Under the pieces are notes generated by a model. The model made no database searches. It had not been told where the DNA came from and saw only the letters and a list, made by a program, of their open reading frames with translations. From the NCBI RefSeq assembly GCF_040702995.1, contig NZ_CP159992.1, positions 2,877,501 through 2,941,500 of the forward strand: 64,000 bases of DNA. Reading direction: 5' to 3'. Below are positions 46,591-55,395 of the stretch, piece by piece. Source of the stretch: Paenibacillus sp. AN1007 (GTDB lineage: Bacteria > Bacillota > Bacilli > Paenibacillales > Paenibacillaceae). How positions within the stretch are numbered: the first letter of the stretch is position 1; every line of letters starts with the position of its first letter. A program made the translations under genes and the position numbers.

Positions 46591-47388
46591 CTAAAACATC
46601 GAGCTCCAGACTTTCACGGCTGTTACAGCAACCAGGAGAAGCAGTGCGTATCGAAGAAACCGGACATTGATCATGGAACTTACTCTGGAGCCAAGGGACG
46701 CACCGATCAAACTTCCGAGCACCGTATAAATAATCGGCTCGACAGGAATGTGTCCAACAAAAATTTTACCGATAACACCACCAATCGCAGAGATGAACAC
46801 AATCGCAAGCGAGGAGGCAATGGTTGTCCGGACAGGAATCTTCAGAATGGTAAGCATCACAGGAATGAGTACAAAAGCGCCTCCAGCCCCGACGATGCCC
46901 GACACAATGCCAACGGCAAGCGAGGTGCTTGAAGCAATTATTTTATTAAACGTTAGCGGTTCGGTTGTATCCAGCCGCCCCCTGCTTGGAATAAGCATGA
47001 GTACAATAGCAAGCACAGCAAGAATGCCGTATACCAGATGAATCATCCGTTCATCCAGCAGGCCCGAGATCAAACCGCCAATCAAACTGCCCACTAAAAT
47101 GCTGCTTCCCATATACAGCACCAGTCCGGGGTCAATGACAGCACCTCCCGCCTTCCCGGCTTTCGCCCTGCTGCGGAATGCAAGAACCCCTGCAAGGGAC
47201 GCAAAAAATACCTGAAACATACTGATAGCAGACACTTGATGAGCTGTAAAAGGCTGCAGCCCGGCCATTTCCGGGACATACAGCAGGAGCGGGAAATTAA
47301 TAATAGCCCCGCCAATGCCGAGCAGCCCGGAGAAGAACGAACCGATTAGACCCAGTATAAACATGATGAAAAACAGGAGTAGATCCAT
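46591..47388 (-). CDS. Sulfite exporter TauE/SafE family permease
   Basis: 265 residues, about eight membrane helices in two repeats. FIMFILGLIGSFFSGLLGIGGAIINFPLLL and the matching GIVSGIVGAGGAFVLIPVML are the two glycine-rich family motifs. Members move sulfite, sulfoacetate, sulfolactate or other organic anions. AAAGGAAGCG lies eight bases before the ATG. It is a single gene, so its substrate is open. Confidence 0.93.
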   Translation of the reverse strand: MDLLLFFIMFILGLIGSFFSGLLGIGGAIINFPLLLYVPEMAGLQPFTAHQVSAISMFQVFFASLAGVLAFRSRAKAGKAGGAVIDPGLVLYMGSSILVGSLIGGLISGLLDERMIHLVYGILAVLAIVLMLIPSRGRLDTTEPLTFNKIIASSTSLAVGIVSGIVGAGGAFVLIPVMLTILKIPVRTTIASSLAIVFISAIGGVIGKIFVGHIPVEPIIYTVLGSLIGASLGSRVSSMINVRFLRYALLLLVAVTAVKVWSSMF

Positions 47389-47548
47389 CGGTTATACGCT
47401 TCCTTTCAGAGAATAATGAGACGAATAAAAATGTACTAATTGCTTCATGAAATGATCATAAAACCACATAAAAAGCGTATACAGAGGACATGATTTCGGT
47501 TATAATACTTTAAAACCAAGTAAATTAATCAGAAATGAGTGATTAAGC
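47389..47548 (+). promoter_or_regulatory. Promoter region of the zinc-ribbon gene
   Basis: TATAAT at 47501-47506 with TATACA 17 bp upstream (47478-47483) gives a plausible promoter reading towards the small gene at 47549. The rest of the 160 bp between the divergent genes holds nothing recognisable. Confidence 0.5.
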
Positions 47549-47722
47549 ATGTTCAACGTGTTGAAGACGCTTTTTGTGAATACATGTCCTCGCTGTAACG
47601 AAAAATTACAAGCACATCACGATGCATTATGCTCCATCAAAACCTGCACTCATTGTCAATATAAAGAAGAAAGCTATGGTTCCCTTGGGGTTCGCATTGT
47701 GTACGACACCACAAATGGATAA
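47549..47722 (+). CDS. Small zinc-ribbon protein, 57 residues
   Basis: ATG start about six bases after GAGTGA. Two CxxC knuckles, CPRC at residues 13-16 and CTHC near 33-36, can hold one zinc ion; between them LQAHHDALCSIKT. Such proteins (CPXCG family and relatives) are common in Bacillales and usually of unknown function. A good promoter precedes it. A longer frame on the same strand (47622 on) is out of phase and has no RBS. Confidence 0.7.
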   Translation: MFNVLKTLFVNTCPRCNEKLQAHHDALCSIKTCTHCQYKEESYGSLGVRIVYDTTNG

Positions 47723-47822
47723 AAAGAGACACATAGTGACATTGTATCACGAACCGGGAAATTTCGGGACGATTCGACATTTTCAGAGGCTTGTGATGTA
47801 TTTCTTTTCTTGTATGTAATTA

Positions 47823-47943
47823 AGATTCAATACCGTTATATGGTCCACGCCGGGCACTCCTCCGTTCTGTACCACTCACTTGCAGACGTTTCTGAGGTTA
47901 TCTCCTCTGGGCATTCGTTCTAGCAAGCGCTTCATCCTAGAGA
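47823..47943 (-). pseudogene. Remnant of a group II intron reverse transcriptase/maturase, N-terminal piece
   Basis: Reading the minus strand from the ATG at 47935 gives MKRLLERMPRGDNLRNVCK, a stop, then VVQNGGVPGVDHITV. This matches the N-terminus of group II intron-encoded proteins, whose pattern is LLERMLxRDNLxxAxKRVxxNGGAPGVDG. The similarity ends at about 47830. No intron domain V/VI or RT core is present, so this is a decayed fragment. It lies directly downstream of a terminator and a tRNA fragment, marking a mobile-DNA scar. Confidence 0.65.
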
Positions 47944-47966
47944 TGACACCCATGCTGGGGTACTAG

Positions 47967-48000
47967 AAAAAACGCCATCACAAGACGTGATGACGTTTTT
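47967..48000 (-). terminator. Terminator downstream of the tRNA fragment
   Basis: On the minus strand AACGTCATCAC pairs with GTGATGGCGTT around GTCTT, followed by TTTTC. It lies five bases past the tRNA 3' end, as for a complete tRNA gene. Confidence 0.85.
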
Positions 48001-48005
48001 CTTCA

Positions 48006-48060
48006 TGGAGCCCAGGGGGATCGAACCCCCGACCTCATCGCTGTGAGCGATGCGCTCTGG
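48006..48060 (-). tRNA. tRNA-Val(CAC) gene fragment, 3' part only
   Basis: The minus strand from 48060 reads AGAGCGC, an anticodon arm CATCG-CTCACAG-CGATG (anticodon CAC), a variable loop, T-arm GGGGG-TTCGATC-CCCCT and acceptor strand GGGCTCC plus discriminator A. The matching 5' acceptor strand (GGAGCCC) and the 5' half of the D-arm are missing: the upstream sequence CTGACCATCTCGCC does not fit. CCA is not encoded. This is a truncated gene, not a functional tRNA. tRNA 3' halves are typical attachment-site remnants of integrating elements. Confidence 0.75.
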
Positions 48061-48262
48061 CGAGATGGTCAGGGGTACTGCCCTAAGAATTCATTAACAT
48101 TTTCAAGATCAAATCAACTGCATTCACTCATTTATTCACGAAAGGCATATTTTCAATAGAATAAGTAAGAACTACATCTCAAGGGAAGTATATTAGGTAT
48201 AGCCCGAATTTTTTTCTTCATCTTAACTGCACCTAAAAGGATCTAAAGCCATGCCTCATGGA
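48061..48262. other. Intergenic region beside the tRNA fragment
   Basis: About 200 AT-rich bases between the tRNA fragment and the cupin gene stop. No gene, integrase fragment or second copy of the tRNA 3' end was seen. Confidence 0.4.
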
Positions 48263-48586
48263 TTAGCATATCCTCAAGAGGTCCTCCCGAAGCGGTGTAA
48301 AGGTATCGAGCAACGCTCCTTCTTCAAGAGCAATGGTACCGTGGACCACCCCACCCGGTATGTTGAGAGCTTCGCCCTGGCGGAGCCAATGCTTCTCTCC
48401 ATTAATCCGAAACTCAAAGCTCCCTTTCAGACAATACGTCATTTGCTCGTGGGGATGGGAATGCTCATAACCCTGCGAGCCTTTTTCAAAATGTACTTCC
48501 ATCATCATTAGCGATTGACCTGGTTTGAAAATACGACGCTTCACTCCAGGCTCGGCCTGTTCCCAAACCGTGTCATCCTTCGCCAT
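48263..48586 (-). CDS. KdgF-like cupin, processing of unsaturated uronates
   Basis: 107 residues, a single cupin barrel with RRIFKPGQSLMMMEVHFEKGS, the metal-binding EHSHPHEQMTYCLKG and PGGVVHG. This is the pattern of KdgF, which converts 4,5-unsaturated uronic acids to linear ketonized sugars in pectin and alginate breakdown. RBS GGGGAGG eight bases before the ATG. It is the last gene of the polysaccharide operon, 87 bp after the PL8 gene. The context strongly supports the assignment. Confidence 0.87.
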   Translation of the reverse strand: MAKDDTVWEQAEPGVKRRIFKPGQSLMMMEVHFEKGSQGYEHSHPHEQMTYCLKGSFEFRINGEKHWLRQGEALNIPGGVVHGTIALEEGALLDTFTPLREDLLRIC

Positions 48587-48673
48587 ATATTATACCTCCC
48601 CTTCTATTCATACGTTTCGTTTAACTGCTTTTCTTAAGACTTGGTCAGTTCTATGCCTTTTGACGCGTTCTAC

Positions 48674-51600
48674 TTATTGTATGATTGCCAAAACGGGACA
48701 GGCAGAAGCCAACATCTGTTCCTTGGAGCCATAAACCACGTCTCCGTTGTTTCCTGTACTGGAAGGATTGTATACCGTGAGCGACAGCGAGTCGCCGGCT
48801 GTGATCGCAGCATTTACCTGCGCAGTCACATTAATCTCCACCGGAACACCCACAGCCATTCCGGTCCAATCGCCAATTACCGTGCCTGTAGAAGGCTTGT
48901 TATTCCAGACAATATCCGTCTCTGTCCAATTCCCGGTGGCTACAGCTATAGCATTTACATTACTGGCCGCCCCAACGTAGGTCGGCACCAGCCTGATCTT
49001 GGCCTCCGAGACTGGGGAGCTGAAAGCGGACACATCAAACTGTAAATACGATGTGCGCGTATATCCGCTGGAGCTGTTCTTGACCACCAGGGAATTCACT
49101 GTACCGTAATTGGTAGCAGCATACGTACCGTCGCGTACGTAAGCATCCGCAGCCGGCAGAGCACTTAACAGATGGACAGCTGCCGAAGGCTCGCCCTCTC
49201 CCACTGTATTATACGCGGCAACCACATAATAATAGGTTGTGCCATTCAACAGTTCTGTAACTGTACCTGTTGTGGCTGTTCCTACATCCAGCGTGGAGGA
49301 ATAGACTCCCGGTGTAGTGCCATATTTAATGTGATATCCGCTCGCTCCGCTGACAGGTGCCCAGCTCAGAGTCGCCTGACCCTTCCCGCCAGACAGGGCG
49401 CTAATCACTGGCGCCGCCAGATCCCCGGCATTTCCGGGCGTAAGGCCAAACCTCACATGCAGAGAACCTCCCTTTTGGCCATTCACATTAACCGAGAGCT
49501 TAATCGTTGGGCTTAATTGAGTGACGGTAATCCCCGGATCGGCCGAGAGTACACCCGAAGCGCTGCTGTTGATCTCCAGCTGAATGCTTCCGGTATTGGC
49601 CTGGGTAGGATCGGATACCGTCACCTCCGCCTCTGCCTCAGACAGCTTTAACATCACAGAAGCTTTGCTGTCACTGGTAATACCGCCGACGGTTTTGCTA
49701 ACCGAATTCCAGAAGTTCACCGCTGTCAGATTCAGATGGTTCTCTTTCACTGCTTGTGCCTCTGTTGAATTCTCAAGCACTGTGTAATCCGGATTGGCCG
49801 CGTAATCCGCCGTCTGCGATGTGCTTAGATTAGGAAGCAGGGCGTACTGATAGCCCGTGTCCCCGGATGCTGTCCCGTGGTCGAACCATATCGTCTGGAA
49901 CCGGTTCGTCAGCGTATCAGTAGCCAGAGAGCTGGAGTGGATATCCGTCCACTTGCCGGTGCGCGTCTCGCGCAGCGTCTTCACCGTCGGTGCTTCGGGG
50001 AAATAGTACCCCATATCCGATCCGCTGGCCGTATTGCCTGTAAGGTGCATCCAATTCACACTGGTATTCGTCTGTGTTCCTTGCGTAAGGGAGGTGGATT
50101 GCGCCGTTCCATTCACCTCGAAGGCATTGCTTCCTGTCCCATTCAGCTTGCGGTTATCGACAATCGTCTCGATCTTTCTGCCCGAAGTGCTTGTAATTCC
50201 TGCTCCAAGGGCGACAATCTCATCGTCGAACATGAACCAGGACTTCTTGCCGGTCAGCGTTCCACCGTATGGATCGAGCTGCATGCCAGCAATGCCATAC
50301 GTTCCATCACTTGCGCCGCCTACCCAATTCACCCTGGTCGTAGCACTCTGTCCGACCGCATTGGCGAGTGTTCCCGTATCCACCGTCGTGCCTGCCAGCC
50401 TGTACGGATTGACCGTTGGCCAGTAGTTATCATCGTACTGACTGAGATCCTGATTGTAGATATAGGTCATGCCGTCGCCCATATGCCAGCCATGCAGATT
50501 ATCCCCGTTGATCGATTCGTACCGGGCAATCCGGCTGGAGGACATCGCAAGCCCAAAGCCAATACCCGGACGAAGGTGTATGAACCGATCGGACTCAGGG
50601 AAAGCAATATTTCCGATGAGTTCTCCCCGGGCGGCAGTCGAAGTATCACTCATCAGTTCCTTGGCCAGCTTGATGTAGAAAATCGAGTTACCTCCGCTGA
50701 TAAAGCTTCGGTACGTATCCTTCTCAATCCATTCCTTAACCATACTCCGATAATCGTTAGCATTGGATGCAGGCACGAAGGAGCTTAAGAGTAGGATCGA
50801 TTGCATTGCAGCAAAACCATAGTAGTGATCATCTGCGGTGGAATAGGCGATGGTTCGCCCACGCAGCATGGACATCAGCGAGCCGTTGTAGATCCCCGGT
50901 TCATAGGTGTCATATACCCACTCATACAGATTGTCGCTTTCCGGGTCTGTTATTTCCCAAATGGAGCCATTCAGCAGGTAGACGAAATTGACAATGTACT
51001 GTAAGTATGTCGTCCCATAATTGCCGAAGTAAGGATGCTTGGTATGCTGAATGAACGAGCCGTCAGTATGCATGCCGTCTCCTGTACTCACATAGGAAAA
51101 TACGTTATTCACTCCACTTGTGGAGGTTGAGAGTGTGGTAGCGTCGCTGAGTCCATCTCTGCCAAGCGCGACCGCCGCGCTATCTTTGATCAGAATGCCA
51201 CGAAGTGTAACCACCCAGCTTTTCTCCACACGATTTGCCCCGGTAGCGGTAGCGCTGTTTTGGGGAGCCCGGTTTGGATCAGGGGTGAATTTGTTGATTG
51301 CATTCATATAGTTGGTAATTCGCGCTTCGGTTAAGTCGTCATACATCAGCACGACAGCATCCAGCAGTCCCCTTGGACCGGACAGCTCCCAGTGATACCA
51401 GTTATTGTAGATGGTTAGATCGGGGTTGTAACGGTTCGCGTACATCCAGTCCAAGGCTCCAATGATATCGTCGCGCAGCGCGGTGTTCTCATAGAGCGGA
51501 TTGTAGGCCGGTGAATCGGGATCACTGCTTCCGACTGTCGCATAGGCCAGCGCCATTGACCGGATCCGGTTATATTGATAGACGATTTCCGCAGAGACTG

Positions 51601-51901
51601 TTGTGCTGGTCAGATCCGTCCATAGACAACCGCAGCTCGTCTGGTTCGAGCCCGTTTGGAGCGTATCCCAGAAGCCGGTCCCTTCGTCATTTTGTACCAC
51701 GCTAACAGTGAGTCCAATTTGGTTGGCAATGTCGGGATCCTCAATGTCTGCAAACGAATCGCCTGTGAGCACAGTCTTCCACTTTTCTCTGAGCGTATCG
51801 AATTCATCAGCGGCCATCACTCGGGGTAAAGCGCTTCCTATGGTACCGAACAGCGAAAAAATAAGAACAAACAAGCTTATATATGAAATCGTTCTTCTCA
51901 C
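48674..51901 (-). CDS. Secreted polysaccharide lyase family 8 (hyaluronate/chondroitin/xanthan lyase type)
   Basis: 1075 residues from a GTG start. Signal peptide at residues 1-30 (cleavage near VMA). The alpha/alpha toroid has NNWYHWELSGPRGLLD and the catalytic triad equivalents Asn223 (TGANR), His286 (DGSFIQH) and Tyr295 (GNYG), the last two spaced nine residues as in known PL8 enzymes. The ARYESINGDNLHGWHMGDGMTYIYN block is diagnostic. After the beta domains come an FN3 domain (about 840-925) and a C-terminal DNRLRE-like carbohydrate-binding domain (about 925-1075: DAYVRDGTYAATNYGT...SYLQFDVS). It eliminatively cleaves uronic-acid polymers. Hyaluronan, chondroitin and xanthan cannot be told apart by sequence alone. 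Confidence 0.92.
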   Translation of the reverse strand: MRRTISYISLFVLIFSLFGTIGSALPRVMAADEFDTLREKWKTVLTGDSFADIEDPDIANQIGLTVSVVQNDEGTGFWDTLQTGSNQTSCGCLWTDLTSTTVSAEIVYQYNRIRSMALAYATVGSSDPDSPAYNPLYENTALRDDIIGALDWMYANRYNPDLTIYNNWYHWELSGPRGLLDAVVLMYDDLTEARITNYMNAINKFTPDPNRAPQNSATATGANRVEKSWVVTLRGILIKDSAAVALGRDGLSDATTLSTSTSGVNNVFSYVSTGDGMHTDGSFIQHTKHPYFGNYGTTYLQYIVNFVYLLNGSIWEITDPESDNLYEWVYDTYEPGIYNGSLMSMLRGRTIAYSTADDHYYGFAAMQSILLLSSFVPASNANDYRSMVKEWIEKDTYRSFISGGNSIFYIKLAKELMSDTSTAARGELIGNIAFPESDRFIHLRPGIGFGLAMSSSRIARYESINGDNLHGWHMGDGMTYIYNQDLSQYDDNYWPTVNPYRLAGTTVDTGTLANAVGQSATTRVNWVGGASDGTYGIAGMQLDPYGGTLTGKKSWFMFDDEIVALGAGITSTSGRKIETIVDNRKLNGTGSNAFEVNGTAQSTSLTQGTQTNTSVNWMHLTGNTASGSDMGYYFPEAPTVKTLRETRTGKWTDIHSSSLATDTLTNRFQTIWFDHGTASGDTGYQYALLPNLSTSQTADYAANPDYTVLENSTEAQAVKENHLNLTAVNFWNSVSKTVGGITSDSKASVMLKLSEAEAEVTVSDPTQANTGSIQLEINSSASGVLSADPGITVTQLSPTIKLSVNVNGQKGGSLHVRFGLTPGNAGDLAAPVISALSGGKGQATLSWAPVSGASGYHIKYGTTPGVYSSTLDVGTATTGTVTELLNGTTYYYVVAAYNTVGEGEPSAAVHLLSALPAADAYVRDGTYAATNYGTVNSLVVKNSSSGYTRTSYLQFDVSAFSSPVSEAKIRLVPTYVGAASNVNAIAVATGNWTETDIVWNNKPSTGTVIGDWTGMAVGVPVEINVTAQVNAAITAGDSLSLTVYNPSSTGNNGDVVYGSKEQMLASACPVLAIIQ

Positions 51902-51980
51902 CTCACATCAGCCTCCCGGTTTCGAATTCTAACTAGCTGTACGTTTAGACTGCCATGGCCTGGCATAGCTTGCTTCCAGA

Positions 51981-53177
51981 TTACAGAACCGCAGCATTGT
52001 CCGCCTGTGGACGCTCATACCAGTAACCCGGTATACCATTCCAGATCCGCATCAACGCTTCCAGATAATAATAGTCGCCCCATATCATATAGCCGTCGAG
52101 TCCCAGATCACCTCTTACATAATAGGAGCCGTGGTCGATCAGTCCTTCCGCCTCCGGATGTCCAATGGTCGAAAATGCTCCCGTCAGAGCTTCCATCGTC
52201 CGGTATAAAGCGGCTTGCAACTGTGGCCGCAGCTCGTCATCCGGTTCCAGTAGGGACAGCAGCTCCAGCAAGCCGCATGCCGCAATGGCCGAGGCGGAGC
52301 TGTCCCGGATGGTATCCTTGTCAACGGGGACGTCGAAATCCCAATAGACCACTCCATCTTCGGGGATGCGCTCGATAAAATAGCGGGCCATTCGCTTCGA
52401 CGTTTCCAGATAATCCGGATCGCCGGTATAGCGATAGGAAAGAGCGAAACCATAGATACCCCATGCCTGACCCCGCGTCCATGTCGAGCCGTCCCGGAAG
52501 CCCTGATGGGTCCCCCCACGAATGGCCCCTCCGTCGTGTGGGTCAAAATAGAACGTATGATACGACGAATCATCCCCTCTTACGAGAAAACGGCGAGCCT
52601 TTTCCGCATGTGCCTTTGCAATAACCGCATATCTGTCATTCCCCGTCATGGACCCCGCCCAATACAGCAAGGGTAGGTTCATCAGACAATCGATGATGAT
52701 CCGTCCTCCATTCTCCGGATCACCCTCCGGTCCCCAGGCCTGAATGACTCCCGCAGTCTCTCTCCATCTGCCAAGCAGATGATCGGCCGCACGCAGCGTG
52801 AGTGACTTGAAAGCCTCATTACCTGTAACTACCCAACCGGCAAAGGCGGAAGGACCATACAGGAATCCAATATCATGATGATCCAGCAGCACCTTCGCCT
52901 CAAGCCGTGCTGCAAAGTCGTTCACCTGCAGCTCGGCTTGCTGCCTGAAGTAAGGATCACCGTCATACTCATAACAGAGCCATACAAGTCCGGTGTAGAA
53001 ACCTTCGATCCAGTCCTCATTCGAACCCCAGTCATACTCTTTATTCCTTCCCATTCCGATATGGGGAAAATCTCCGCCGTGCCGCTGCAAATTCGCCTTC
53101 ACTTTGGCTACGGCGTCTTCGATAGCGCTTTTGATTCGCCGCTTGTCCGGCAGCGCCGGAATTGGTTCTGTGACCAT
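51981..53177 (-). CDS. Unsaturated glucuronyl hydrolase, glycoside hydrolase family 88
   Basis: 398 residues, alpha6/alpha6 barrel, no signal peptide. The two catalytic Asp equivalents are Asp102 (LDHHDIGFLYGPS) and Asp163 (IIIDCLMNLPLL), 61 residues apart exactly as in Bacillus UGL (Asp88 and Asp149). DSSASAIAACGLLEL lies near the C-terminus. It removes the 4,5-unsaturated uronate from lyase products, releasing it for ring opening. AAAGGATGG precedes the ATG. Genes: 67 bp after the heparinase-like lyase, 79 bp before PL8. Confidence 0.94.
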   Translation of the reverse strand: MVTEPIPALPDKRRIKSAIEDAVAKVKANLQRHGGDFPHIGMGRNKEYDWGSNEDWIEGFYTGLVWLCYEYDGDPYFRQQAELQVNDFAARLEAKVLLDHHDIGFLYGPSAFAGWVVTGNEAFKSLTLRAADHLLGRWRETAGVIQAWGPEGDPENGGRIIIDCLMNLPLLYWAGSMTGNDRYAVIAKAHAEKARRFLVRGDDSSYHTFYFDPHDGGAIRGGTHQGFRDGSTWTRGQAWGIYGFALSYRYTGDPDYLETSKRMARYFIERIPEDGVVYWDFDVPVDKDTIRDSSASAIAACGLLELLSLLEPDDELRPQLQAALYRTMEALTGAFSTIGHPEAEGLIDHGSYYVRGDLGLDGYMIWGDYYYLEALMRIWNGIPGYWYERPQADNAAVL

Positions 53178-53244
53178 GTAAAATCCATCCTTTCACGACA
53201 TCGTCTTATAAGTCTGGAAATCAAGTAATGCATATCCTATTATC

Positions 53245-55389
53245 CTAATTCGTTAGCTCAACAACCGCTGCCTGGTCAGACCACAGCAGTCTCCATACCT
53301 GTTTCTTGCCCCTCGTGCCTAATCGAATCAGAAATTCTCCTGCGCCGCAGTCAGTTACCTCAAAGGACAACCTTTTCATCGTCCTTAAGCCCTCGTTTTC
53401 GGAAGATAGATTTAATTCGTCCTCCGTATGATATCTGAAAGCGCTCACAAATACGACCTCTCGAGCACCTCCGCTCTGCACCCGCTGGCAGAGCGTCTGG
53501 CGGCTGCCGCTCATTGGAATATCGGGCGTCCGGGCCAGAAATGGTTCGATCACCTCTGAGCACCAACTCGCCTGGAGCAGCTCTCCGTCTCCCACCTTCC
53601 AGCGATACGACGCTTCCGAATAGCGATCCCCGTGCTGCATATCATCCATCCATTCGGTTGACAATGCACAGAGCCTGCCAGGCCAGGATCGCCACTGCGC
53701 TCCGGACTCCTCCAGAGTCCCGCTGATATGGTACAGCAGGTCTATGTCCCGGCTTGCGGAAACGCTGACTTTCACAATATCCAGCAAGGTCTCTTCCGTG
53801 AGGATATTGATCCGCCGAATACAGGTGCCACGGTATGCGCCGGCATCCCATGTGCACATTTCTTTGGGAAGCAAGATGAAGTCCTTCATTCGGTAAGATA
53901 CGGGTTCACCGATCCAACTAACCCGGCTCTCGATGAGGCTCCCCCAGGATTCCCGGAGGTATTGAACCCATTCTCCGTCAGCCGGAGGCTGATCCTGACC
54001 GTTCAACGCAACCGTATTATGCGCGTAAGTGTGTTTGAACCAGCCGTAGTGGGCAGGCACCCCGTAAGCCGTCGTTCCCGGATCAACAAACATCGGCACC
54101 CGGCCTGTGCCGAACGAGAGGCCAAGACGGTCCATATGGTCATGTTCCCCGCCGAACGTGCTGTGCTTGACCAGTACATGCCATCCTCTGCGGTTGACCA
54201 GTTTCGTCAACCCACTGGCTGCCGATGACCTGTCGGATACAAGCATTTGCGTCAGATCTCTCCCTCCCTTCGTTCTTATCAGCGACTGGCCGAACGCCAG
54301 TGCTTCGAACGAATCACGCCGGGTTTGGGCAAATGAAAGCCCAAGTGTCGTTTCATAACCATAGGCAAGCCGCAGTAGTTCGGCGTAACGCTCTGATCCA
54401 TACCAGGCATATGCCACCTCGTAATAAGGAGCGAGATCCGCCAATTTTTTGTCAAAGCTGGCATCGTTGATATTGGGCAGTGTGCCGTCTGGGAGCAGAT
54501 ACCCCAGCGGAAAATCGAACAAACGCTTCATTGCAGGGTGCTTACACAGATCCCACTGGGTGCCTTCGACCAGAATGGCGTATTTCAGCAGCGAGTCGAA
54601 GGCGTAATAATGGTAGTGGAAATTCCCCTCATACCAAAGGCCGTCCTCCAGCACGCCGTAAGCCAATTGATCATATAAGCCAAAAGGATCGTACAAACTG
54701 CTGTTCAGAAGCACTTCATCTCCAAGCAGAAATCCCACAATGCCTATGGCCGAGGTAATCAGAATAGCATGATTGTGAATTTGCCGCTCCCTGTACATGG
54801 TGAGAAATTCGACGCATGGCCGCAGCAGTCTCTCCCGGATGGACTCACGATCTTCAGGCTCTAGCCTGTTATGAACGAAAGCATAGGCGTAGCTCAGATC
54901 GATGATCCAATGGGCCTCATCCAGTGTCTGTGCGAACAGCTTGCCCGGACCATTATAGGGGATGTTTCCGTGAATCTCGTAGCCCGTATAGTACCGGGCA
55001 TACCGCAGCAGAACCTCCCTGACCTGGCTGAATGCGTCATCCTCTCCATGAATCAGACTGTGTAGTGCCACATCCCGCATCATCCTCCCGATCTTGGCAT
55101 TCGCCAGCGTGACCCATGCACCATCATAAGGTTCGCCCTGCCATACTGTGCCGCAGGCCAGGCACTTATGGGCATCGGGAAGAGACCAATCAAAGCCAAG
55201 CTTCGTCCCGTCAAGGGGACAGTAGTAATAATGAGACCATTGCCCCCGTTCCCCAGCACTTATTTCATAACCGATCAGCCCTGCCTCCTTGACTCGTGCT
55301 CCAAGCTGTTCCATCGCGTCCCGGAAGGCGGGGTCCGCTGCGCTCTTGAGAAGCTGATTCAGCCGAATATGGTTCATCGTATTCTCCAT
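53245..55389 (-). CDS. Heparinase II/III-family lyase, cytoplasmic
   Basis: 714 residues, no signal peptide. Cys57, Cys76 and Cys79 (YYCPLDG...CLACG) form a zinc-like N-terminal knuckle common in the superfamily. The alpha/alpha toroid carries IHNHAILITSAIG (Asn206, His207) and EGNFHYHYYAFDSLLKYA (His258, His260). The beta domain begins near residue 395 with FGGEHDHMD (His416, His418) and AHNTVALNGQDQPP. It eliminates uronate linkages in imported oligosaccharides. The subfamily (PL12, 15, 21 or other) cannot be set by eye. ATG at 55389 overlaps a poor RBS; the ATG at 55377 with TGGAG is equally possible. Confidence 0.88.
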   Translation of the reverse strand: MENTMNHIRLNQLLKSAADPAFRDAMEQLGARVKEAGLIGYEISAGERGQWSHYYYCPLDGTKLGFDWSLPDAHKCLACGTVWQGEPYDGAWVTLANAKIGRMMRDVALHSLIHGEDDAFSQVREVLLRYARYYTGYEIHGNIPYNGPGKLFAQTLDEAHWIIDLSYAYAFVHNRLEPEDRESIRERLLRPCVEFLTMYRERQIHNHAILITSAIGIVGFLLGDEVLLNSSLYDPFGLYDQLAYGVLEDGLWYEGNFHYHYYAFDSLLKYAILVEGTQWDLCKHPAMKRLFDFPLGYLLPDGTLPNINDASFDKKLADLAPYYEVAYAWYGSERYAELLRLAYGYETTLGLSFAQTRRDSFEALAFGQSLIRTKGGRDLTQMLVSDRSSAASGLTKLVNRRGWHVLVKHSTFGGEHDHMDRLGLSFGTGRVPMFVDPGTTAYGVPAHYGWFKHTYAHNTVALNGQDQPPADGEWVQYLRESWGSLIESRVSWIGEPVSYRMKDFILLPKEMCTWDAGAYRGTCIRRINILTEETLLDIVKVSVSASRDIDLLYHISGTLEESGAQWRSWPGRLCALSTEWMDDMQHGDRYSEASYRWKVGDGELLQASWCSEVIEPFLARTPDIPMSGSRQTLCQRVQSGGAREVVFVSAFRYHTEDELNLSSENEGLRTMKRLSFEVTDCGAGEFLIRLGTRGKKQVWRLLWSDQAAVVELTN

Positions 55390-55395
55390 CGGCCT

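Noticed and set aside
48006..48100. Functional tRNA-Val gene
   Set aside because: The 5' acceptor strand and D-arm that should pair with the visible 3' half are absent, so it is scored as a fragment.
49877..50788. 303-codon open frame antisense to the PL8 lyase gene
   Set aside because: No RBS and no family pattern; it lies fully inside a gene with clear catalytic motifs on the other strand.
48674..51901. Naming the PL8 enzyme a hyaluronate or xanthan lyase
   Set aside because: The visible residues are common to the whole family; specificity cannot be read without alignment.
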